A stretch of 64,000 nt of DNA from Phallusia mammillata (Eukaryota; Chordata; Ascidiacea; Phlebobranchia; Ascidiidae). How positions within the stretch are numbered: the stretch's first letter is position 1; each line of letters starts with the position of its first letter. The DNA lies in assembly GCA_003260075.1 (NCBI GenBank), contig QLIY01000644.1, positions 23,331-87,330 of the forward strand, read 5' to 3'. Of the stretch, positions 1 through 9,700 are shown one piece after another. Below the pieces are notes generated by a model. That model was not told the origin of the DNA. It ran no database searches and was given only the letters and a program-made list of their open reading frames with translations. The position numbers and the translations under genes are program-made.

Positions 1-808
1 AATTAGGCAAAGATCCGGATTAACCGAAACCAGTTTAACCGAGGTTTTCTGTATTTAGCATTAACAGCATATTTAAGTCTCGAATTAAACAAAATTTGAA
101 CAAAAACTGTGGAGCGAAGTTAACTACAAAAAACGCAAATTGACCAAAAAGCTATTTAACAATTCAGTAGCCATAACGATTATACAAGGATTAGCGGTTA
201 GAATGATTGATCAATAGATCCTGAACAGGCAACGTATAGTGTTACATGACATCCGTTCACACACGAAAACGGCATCAGAAAAATGTCAAACTCGTCCAGA
301 GTGACCGTCAATCAGCCAAGCGGAATTTTTCGTATTATCGGCAAACTTTTTGATTGACACGTACAATGGGAAGTATCAACCTATAGCGCAAACGGATAAA
401 AGGACATGTCGTTTTTAAAATCGTGATGTTTCGCATGGTCTATTTTTTCCTTACAGACAACAACAAAAAGTAAAATGCGAAAACGAACAATAAAACAAAA
501 ATTTTAGTTTAACATACATATAAAAAGTTTAATCGCTTTTTTTCACTTTGAAATCTCCTGCAGTCATGAATTAATGACCCTGAGTCGCTTTTACTGCAAG
601 GAGACTTTCCTAATGGTAGATTTGCTATGAAAAATTTACATTAATTAAGCAAATTTAAGGCTGTTATTACGTATACATTACTTTTAAGGCTGCATTTAGG
701 TATCACAACAAAATGATTACTTTTTTAATTATACTTTTGTCATTGTCGTCTGCATACTAAACTGTTTTCTAAACAACAATTGTTGTTACGACTCAAAGCA
801 CTTGAACA
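1..808. other. AT-rich intergenic DNA, no gene seen
   Basis: No convincing coding frame. The first 50 bases hold a motif resembling the end of a pogo/Tigger-type element (ccgaaaccagtttaaccgag), but the partner end is outside the window. Confidence 0.4.
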
Positions 809-1266
809 ATATTACAGCTACTACTTAATCTCGTCAAATTTCTCTCAGGTGTTTATCGTAAATGCGCTAAAGTCGGCTTTGCAATTAAGGTGTCAGCGCG
901 TCCAATCCTGATCAACTAATAAGCCATCATTTTCGCAATTTAAAACGTTCTTCCCTTGCCAACTATTTCCGGATAGGTGATTGTTTTTGTACAATTGTGT
1001 CGCTGTGTTTTCTTTCACCCGTACAAACTCAACTCAACTGGGGGGGGGGGCTACTTAATCTCGTCAAATTTCTCTCAGATGTTTATCGTAAAAAGTCGGC
1101 TTTGTAATTTAGGTGTAGCTTCAGCGCGTCCAATCCTGATCAACTAATAAGCCACCATTTTAGCGATTTAAAACGTTCTTCCCTTGCCAACTATTTCCGG
1201 ATCGGTGATTGTTTTTGTGCAATTGTGTCGCTGTGTTTTCTTTCACCCGTACAAACTCAACTCAAC
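809..1266. repeat. Direct duplication of about 220 bp with a G11 spacer
   Basis: Copy 1 at about 816-1039 and copy 2 at 1051-1266 differ by several percent plus small indels (an 8-base segment missing and a short insertion in copy 2). They are separated by G11 (1040-1050), the only G-strand example of this junction type. A diverged relative lies at 19640-19810 inside a TAOK intron, so the unit itself is a dispersed repeat. Confidence 0.8.
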
Positions 1267-3339
1267 TTCGTCATGTTATAACGAAAAAATCGTTTTAAAG
1301 TCTTACCGAAATGAACTACAGCATTAAACATTTAGTTTTTTTGGTTTGATTATTAAGTTTTGTGGACCTACATGATTGCTACAAAAGAAAATTCAGCTAT
1401 CAACAACAAAGCACAAATAGCTAACACAGTAAACATAACAGTTTTACACTTCGCAAGAAACCTGACATCAAAAGCAAAACTGCCCTTAACATGCAATCAG
1501 CTACCTCAAGTAACTTCTCTGTAATATCATTCATGTACTTATCCGCTCAAGCGACCCACATCAGGCAAAACAATTAAGGTCGAGTACTAAGAACTTCGTC
1601 CACCTTATTCGCACCCGCAAGACTCGGTAATATGACGCACACCAAGTTCGTCATCAATTTCGACTGCCAGTGGTGGTTTCAAATTCCCACGAGTGTGAAC
1701 TTAACTGACGTGAGGTCAAAGGTGGGATAGACAACAACAGAAGACTGATTGAGTTTTGTCTTTGGGACAACACTTTGAACGTTGAGGACTTCTCAATTAT
1801 GCAATTGTTGGTTGGATTTGCTCGGGTTTAATTTTTAAGAAAAGTGTGGTATTTTCCAGCCGTTCTCGGATCCGTATTAGTAATAAAATGTTTTACTCTT
1901 ACTGTCTACGACACTGTGTTGTTCAGAACCGCAACTTCTAGATAGACAATATAAGTACAGTGAAATGGCGAGCAAAATGATTTGAAACTCAATTTGAATC
2001 AGAAAAACAACAATACAGTATAAAGTTCTTGTGCACTAATATTTTGTGTACAATGTCCAACCTAAACATTACGCTTTATATTAATAAAACAAAGTTTTCG
2101 GAAAGTGTTACTAAACGCCAAACGCATGTATTTCAATTGACTAATACAAGCCTTTTCAGCAACAGTTTACTTCTGAAATGCTTTAACGTATACTCATGAT
2201 ACATTGAAACTAATTTTTTGACGACAATCTTAAATAACAGCCAAACTATTCCAACTTGCATGCATTTGCTTGCTGTACAATTTTAATAATTAAACAAAAG
2301 AAAAAAACGAAATGCTACCACACAGATAACAGAATAAAGAGCGTCTGGTAACTCTTCTAAGCGGAGATAACTACATTTCGTCCTAACCGCTGCAACTCCT
2401 TTTCCCTAAATGGATTTATTTGAACAAAATTCAATTCCATCATGTCAAAACGTCAAAGTTCTTTTTGTTTACTTCAACGACATTTGACCTCTTGTAACAA
2501 GCTTTAGATAACAAACTGGTAACTGTTAATGGACAAGGAACATACTTTTTCTGCCTTTAAATTATCTTTGCCGCACTGACCACAGCTCTGGTCATTGTCA
2601 GCGGTCAGTGATAGTGACGCGATAAAAGTGATTGTTAAGTGACCTGTCACGTCACAAACACTGTCCATTCAAGCGCTTTTTGTAGTTTGCATGCCCGTCT
2701 AAAATGGATGCCGTTTTTTTTCTTTTATATAAACACAACGTTCTTTTAAACCATACAGTTATTACATCAACGTCCGCCATACAACGACGATTTCTGCCTC
2801 CTACAAGTAATATATAATATTGACAAGAGGGCATCCTCTTAACCTTTTATACGGTTTAGTAGAACACTAAAATTTCCAATCAAACAGTGTAATCCGTCTT
2901 CCTTACTTTAAAACCAACCATGCAAAACTTGAATATTTATGCAAGATTGTTGTTACTGTCTTTTTTGTTAACCTGAATATTTTAAATTCACAAAAACACG
3001 TTTCTATTTGCTGGTTTAATATTAAATTAAAAATAAACGTCGGTAAGAATCTTATAAATTCCAAAAATAACTTTTAGGCTGTCGTATTTGAATTGTAAGG
3101 TAGAGAGAGAGAAAGAATACGAAACTCGAAATCCAATTAGCGTTACAGAAAGACTTTTAATCGCATTTAGAGAAGACACTGATGAAAAATCTTTCCATAA
3201 AATGTCTTAATTTGAACCGCAAGTCTTTCAGGTAAAACGTTTGTGGGTATGAAAAACGTAAACAAATTGAAGGTCATCGTAAGTGCGAGTTTAAGTGCAA
3301 AAACCCCAAACCCATCAATCAAATCAACTGCGTCGCAAC
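1267..3339. other. Intergenic DNA, no gene seen
   Basis: AT-rich with only short random frames. A small hairpin with arms CACTGACC/GGTCAGTG lies at about 2575-2612. I see nothing else I can support. Confidence 0.4.
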
Positions 3340-3982
3340 CATAGGCGCCGAACACGGGTATGCCGGGTATGCGTGGCATACCCGGACGAAAAACTCGGGT
3401 ATGCCGCATAACCCGAGAATCGGACCAACGTTAGTCATGCGTTGTTGCTTTGTAAAATTATTTCGACTAATACGTAACATACGCAAATGATTTCAATCGA
3501 GGTTATTGTCTCACAACCATTAAATTGTTCGCATTCATTACAGTTGTGAAACGTATTCGAGAAGCATTGGAATTTAAACATTAAAAAGTGGTAAATAGCA
3601 CAACAAAGGTATTGGCGCTGTCCTATGGTAGAAACGCCGCTGTCCCGGGTATTTTGTCAACAACCACGTGATAAAAAAGTTTACCGTTTGTGAACTAAAT
3701 TATAAAAATNGGGGTAAGAGAGCAATTTGTACGACCATCACTTGACACTTTTATCTTCACACAATCGAGCCACAAATAAATTTTGGCCTCTGGAAAAATA
3801 CACCTGACACGGAGTTGTAAACTTCCTGTATTGGATTATGCTCATGCGACCCCACGTCTCGGGCCAACTTTGCTCTATTTGTTTGCCAATCCGGAAGCAG
3901 TCATCTAGTGCGTTGTATTAAAAGACTCCCCCCCCCCATATAATACGGCATACCCGGAAAAAATTCAATGTCGGCGCCTATG
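3340..3982. mobile_element. hAT-type MITE with an inserted foreign segment
   Basis: Ends CATAGGCGCCGA and TCGGCGCCTATG are inverted and flanked by the perfect 8-bp duplication gtcgcaac (3332-3339 and 3983-3990). Subterminal CGGGTATGCC repeats lie in both orientations. Inside, a single N (3710), GGGG, then 3715-3927 copies the sequence starting near 4984, followed by C10 (3928-3937). That internal piece looks like a misplaced contig. No transposase frame, so non-autonomous. Confidence 0.8.
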
Positions 3983-4100
3983 GTCGCAACAGTTATTGCA
4001 AGAAAACAAGTATATTAAAGTTCATCTTTCAAGTTAGCTCATTTCTTTCAAACGTATTTACCGGTTGAAGTGACAAAGCGTGCTCGGAACTCGTTTAGAC

Positions 4101-4214
4101 CAGTGGTGGGAATCAGCCGGTTCGCACTGGTTTTATAGAACCGTCTTTACGAAATTTGAAAAAAATGGCTTTTGCGCTAGAACCGGCTGACAAAAAATGT
4201 AAATCCCACCATTG
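4101..4214. mobile_element. hAT-type MITE, CAGTGGTGGG family, short copy
   Basis: Terminal inverted repeats CAGTGGTGGG/CCCACCATTG and 8-bp flanks gtttagac (4093-4100) and gttttaac (4215-4222), with mismatches. The interior has a GGTTCTATAGAACC-like palindrome. It belongs to the same family as the element at 5967-6145. Confidence 0.75.
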
Positions 4215-4222
4215 GTTTTAAC

Positions 4223-5570
4223 AAGTTTGAAACACTGACACAGCCAATAAAAATATAATTTTAGAGTTTCTTAATCCTGTTTAGGCTAATACCAACGACT
4301 TTATACCTACAGTACACCCAGAAAACAAGCCATGTAAGTTAAACTATAGACTGATGTGTCGGTGGTGAATATAAAGTCAGGTAGTTTATTCTCCTGTCAC
4401 TTTGTATTCAATGGATCAAGCAGCCGTGGTTACCGCCTTCAAACCACACAACCCAGCCCGCCTAAGTTAATTTCCAAGTACTGGTAATCCAATAAGCGAA
4501 ACGTTTCTCTCAAGCTACTACGTCTAATGCGGTAGTATACCCTTCCAAACGTCATTTGTGTGGCTTTAAAACGTTTCCTGTTTTTTGTTAGGTTTTGTTA
4601 TTTGTTTTTGTTCGTTTTTGTAAAAAATTATATCAAAGTAAAACAACTGCATGCAGTCCTATGTTGAAAAAAAGTCACCAAAGACTTAATATGAGCTATG
4701 AGCTACATTTAGTATTATGACAAAAACCCTCAAGATTACCAGTGCGGTTGGTAACAAAAAGCAAGCACACAAACAAAGATCACCAAATTCAGTGTGTAAT
4801 TAAAACATTTGTTTGATTAAAATTTACCAACTATGTTTATAATATCTACTTATACGCTTTAGGACTGATTTATACAACTTTACACGCCACACGCATAACT
4901 GGAACCGAAACCAATATTCCTCTTACTTTTTTCACTTTTCCTAAAATCAATATCAAAGCTACAGATTCTATTTAAGTTCGCAGTAAGAGAGCAATTTGTA
5001 CGACCATCACTTGACACTTTTACCTTCACACAATCGAGCCACAAATAAATTTTGGCCTCTGGAAAAATACACCTGACACGGAGTTGTAAACTTCCTGTAT
5101 TGGATTATGCTCATGCGACCCCACGTCTCGGGCCAACTTTGCTCTATTTGTTTGTCCATCCGGAAGCAGTCATCTAGTGCATTAAGTATTAAAAGACTTG
5201 AACCTTCTGTGAACTTTGGATGCCGAAAATTTGCATGGATTACGAACTGTGGGGTGTTTTCAGTCGTGCTGCAAAGTATTCGATTTTGCACAATACAACT
5301 TTTGTCCCAGTAAAACAGGTTGTTAGAAAAAAGACTGGTAATGAAAAAATCGTGCAAGCGTGGATTTACCCATAGCCCTTGCATTTTTACTTCAGACAAA
5401 TGTTTTTACGTTTCTTTTGAGCAACAAAACACGGTGTGGGATGTATCCAAAGAACACATAGCATCAAATATTTTCCTTTAACGCTTATTGTTATGTGTTT
5501 AAAACACAACGCGTTTTAATTAATTTAAAGTTTAAATTGCTGCATTTTTTATTAAATTTATAAGTTAGAG
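4223..5570. other. Intergenic DNA with the apparent source of a transposed 215-bp segment
   Basis: 4984-5197 is the near-identical partner of 3715-3927. Frames of 68 aa (plus) and 130 aa (minus) overlap on opposite strands here, but neither resembles a known protein or has clear splice context, so I call no gene. Confidence 0.4.
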
Positions 5571-5808
5571 CTCTTCTAGCATCAAAACAGACGAGGTGCT
5601 TTCAGCAGGCTACTCAAAAATTGGATGCCTTTCTCTTCGTCCTGAAAATAGCTGCAATGTGTAACAGAGCTTAACCATTCCCCCCCCCCATCTTCTAGCA
5701 TCAAAACAGACGTGGTGTTTTCAGCAAGCTACTCAAAAATTGGAGGCCTTGCTTTTCGTCCTGAAAATAGCTGCAATGTGTAACAAAGCTTAACCATCTC
5801 CCTTGAAT
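5571..5808. repeat. Direct duplication of about 110 bp with a C10 spacer
   Basis: Copy 1 at about 5571-5679 and copy 2 at 5690-5799 differ at about seven positions. C10 spans 5680-5689. Confidence 0.85.
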
Positions 5809-5966
5809 TAAAGCAGCACTTTTTTCTTGCCATCTTTCAACAACGAGTCCTGGATTGTGCAAATTCATAGTAATTAGTGCAGTTGCAGAATGAATATACT
5901 ACCATGCATGGAAATAAATCAAAATACAATTTGCGGGAACACAATTTGTTGAATGTGATTTAAAAC

Positions 5967-6145
5967 CAGTGGTGGGATTTAGCCGGTTCGCACCGGTTCT
6001 ATAGAACCGTCCCACGAAATTTTACGAGATCAACGAACCGGCTAGCATTACTAGTTACTGTCAATAGACTTTTTGTGACAGAACCGGCTTAAAATATGAC
6101 TTTTGTGATAGAACCGGGTGACAAAAAAATTGAATCCCACCTCTG
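5967..6145. mobile_element. hAT-type MITE, CAGTGGTGGG family
   Basis: Ends CAGTGGTGGG and CCCACCTCTG are flanked by the perfect 8-bp duplication tttaaaac (5959-5966 and 6146-6153). An internal GGTTCTATAGAACC-type palindrome and GAACCGGCT repeats link it to the copy at 4101-4214. Confidence 0.85.
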
Positions 6146-6745
6146 TTTAAAACCACTTGGGCGGGACAGTGCTCTCTTGATCATCCAGAACAGTTGGGAA
6201 TCATTTTTTGAAGTTATAGGACACCGAAAATACGGGAAATTAGAATTACACATTTACACTTACAACTTACAAGGAGCGGATAATCAAGAAAGCGCTGTAC
6301 TGTTACTATTTTATTACAACTTAAAAAAAATCGTTTGTATTTTAGGCTAAAATATTGCAAGTTTCATAAAAGTGTTGGGTTAAAAATTTGGCAGAAAATT
6401 TCGAAACAGGTAACAACAGTGAATAAAACCATTGACACTTGAAAGGTAACAGCAAAAACTGAAAATTTTGGTCACAAATTTTGTAAGGTAGTTCATTATG
6501 TGCGTCGAATAGGAACATTTCACGATAAACAAACAGTACTATTAACTGCCCTTGAATTTCAGGCAAAATGATTAAAAACAACAATTTTAAAACTAAGCTA
6601 CAAATGCTGATTATGAAATTATGCAAAAAGTCTAGAGGCACAAAATAATGGTATTTACATTTGATTAAAGTAAGCTAGGATAAAAAATACCCTTTACTTC
6701 AAAAAGCACAATTTTTTAATCCCTGATTTACACAAGTATCCTATT

Positions 6746-6751
6746 TTTATT
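6746..6751 (-). terminator. Poly(A) signal AATAAA of AIFM2
   Basis: AATAAA on the minus strand, about 26 bases after the AIFM2 stop codon. Position and motif fit a cleavage/polyadenylation signal, with a very short 3' UTR; no transcript data are available to confirm it. Confidence 0.5.
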
Positions 6752-6776
6752 TAAGGTTTTAAGTTTCCGTATTTCC

Positions 6777-9700
6777 CTATTTATCTTTTGGGACAGGTTG
6801 GGACATTTCCTTCCATATTATTTTCACAAACACGTCCTTGGCTTTTATCATCTTGGCTAGGAAATCACCAAAAACCTTTTTCCCGTTTTGAGCAACACCG
6901 CCGTCCCGACCGATAGGCACCACCATGCGAAAAGTGCCTTAAAGGAAAAATAAAGTGTTTATAACGCAAAACATCGAACGATGTACCAATCTAGAAGCCA
7001 CGGGCAGGATCCGACCGCCGCAATGCAGTATGGCTTGTTGGATAGTTTTTTTTAAAAAAAACATAAGAATCCGGTTAATCGCATGCCGAATTTGTCCGGC
7101 TGTTTAATGCACTTAACTTGACTATTTTCTTAACAAATGGTTACGGTTGGAACTTCACTGTGATCCCTACGCAACTAAGCGGTATGCGATTAACCAGATT
7201 CTGTATTTACCTAACCTTAAGCAATGTACAAATGTGAAGCTCATTGCAGTCTTCAACTTTTAAACTGTAACGTTCCACTTTTTTTTAAATTGTAACATTC
7301 CACTTTTTTCGTATTTCTAGTATGCATTATTGCATCTAACATAGTATTTTTGTTCTAAACCTGGGATTTGGCTTCTAAACCAAATGGCAAAATTACCGCT
7401 TTTAAAATCACTTACAAAACATGTACAATAGAGGTTTAATGATGAAGCATACCTGGGACAAATGGCTCCAACGGTTTTCCCTTAGCAATGTTAATCAAGT
7501 TTTCATACATCTGATCCGCTTGGGCTTGAGCTTGTAAAGCAAGTTTACACACCTGAAAAATTAATAAACTTCATTCATTTTATCACTGTTGAAAACAAAC
7601 ATTTATAGACTTCTTTTTTGTTCATCGAGCCAGTATAAATAAGTCATCCGACGTTTCGACGTACAGGGCGTTTCATCAGGATAATGTCAGCTACCCAATA
7701 CAGGCTTTCTTATAACACCAAGAGAGTAAACTTGAGAAAGACACTGACACAAAAACGGATGGTTCCAGGGGGTTCGTGAAGACAAAAAATACAGCAAGTT
7801 TCTCCTTTCTACAGAGAGCATCACATAAACTTTACTTTTTGATACATAACCTTTATAGATTTATAAACGGGTACTGGTATTACCAAAAGGTTTCTTTTTC
7901 AGTCGACAATCCATTCTCGTTTCCCAACATAGGTTACCCTCAACCCAGACCAGTTTACCCATGACAACGATCCTTGAACCATGAATTGTGGCTTTTACGT
8001 TTGGCGATCCATAACGTTCTAAAGTTAGAACCCAGTTTTAATATATCCGGCGTATGTTTGGCCTTGTCTTTTTTCTCAATCATATAAAATCTTACTCCAA
8101 GCTGTGCGATAGCGTTTGTAGTGTTTATCAATAAAGCGTTCTCCGAAAACCGTTGCGTGGTATGACGTAACATACACGTGACGTCAGAGAGGAGTGCCAG
8201 CGTTGTGACAACAAAGAGCGACGTAACAAAGCGCAATACTGCCTATAAGCAATGCTGCGCCAGTAAAACCAAATTTATCAATAACTTAGTGAAGTGTTTA
8301 CTTACATCCGTGTCGCTGCAGTCGCCGATCGCAAAAATGTCTTCTGTTCCAACAACTTGAAGGTTTTTATCAACTTTTAGTTGGCCTCGAGCATTCATAC
8401 TATCCGCTAAACACATTGTCTTTAGGGATGCAGAACTAGCAAAGTAGCGCTAGTTACCACAAGTTTGCAAAATCCAACGACGTTTCAATAATGCTATTGT
8501 AAATATTATTACAGACAAAATTCGAAAAATACTAACCCCCCCCCCCTTTAGGGATGCAGAACTAGCAAAGTAGCGCTAGTTACCACAAGTTTGTAAAATA
8601 CAACGACGTTTCAACAAAGCAATTGTAAATATTAAGTGCAAGTGTATAAAGTACAGACAAAAATTCGAAAAATACTACTTCAGTGCCAAACAAATTGCTT
8701 ACCAAGTGATGATTTGTATGCATCAGTATTAATCTTAAGTCCATAACAAGGAATCACAAGATCAGCAACAATCTCTTTACCACTAGATGTCTTTACAACA
8801 ATATTGTCCGAAGTTTTAAGCACCGGAATGTCAGCAAGATTTGACACTGTTTCGCCTAAGCATATAAGACAATGTTTTTACATTTTAGCTGAAATTAGGT
8901 GTATGAGTAAAAGTGTAATAGTTTAGGAACACTATACACATACTTGAAGAGTAATTTAATCATAAACATAACTGCCAATACTGTGTTCTACAGCTTGATT
9001 GACAACCTGTACTGATGATGACAACAGCGATTGTTGAAACGTCTGCATAATGTATTCTAGGACTGATATTAAATAAAGGTTTTTATTTTATTTTTCACTT
9101 TATTCTAACAGATTTTTTTGGGATACTTGCTGAATTGAATTGTGATCTATACCACTTTAACTGCGATTTCATAAAAATGTCACCAATGTGTTCAAGTAAA
9201 TTGATTTTTGCACATAGATTATTTGAAATGAATAAAAAAATATTTGATAAATTTTTAAATATTAAAAAAATTCAAATAATCAAATAATTATTTGTATGAT
9301 AACAGCCCTAATGTTTTCTATATACACACGTTTTTTGGCAGTTATATTTATGATTGAATAATAATTTAAAATTTGAACAAAATAGAAAAGGTGTACTTTC
9401 GTACCATACATGACTTCAATTTTCCTTTCCTTTAACTTTTCTTGAATTTTAGTGCGAGCTTCAGGCTCAAGCAAACTAGACACCAAAGTATCGCCGTTGT
9501 GGACAATGGTCATCTAAAAATAAGTGTACAAATGTCTGAAAAGATTATACTCTTAATGTCCTAATATATGTTTACACATAGTGCATTTAGGTCTGTTGTT
9601 TTCCCTATTAAAATGCAGTTAAAAATGTTTAATGATTTTGGTTGAAAAGTAACAAAAAACTTTGTGATAATAATGTAAAAAATATTTTTTGGTTAATGAC

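Noticed and set aside
7955..8236. 93-codon minus-strand frame starting like a signal peptide
   Set aside because: It lies within the AIFM2 intron between exons 7 and 8; the well-phased exons on both sides explain the region as intron.
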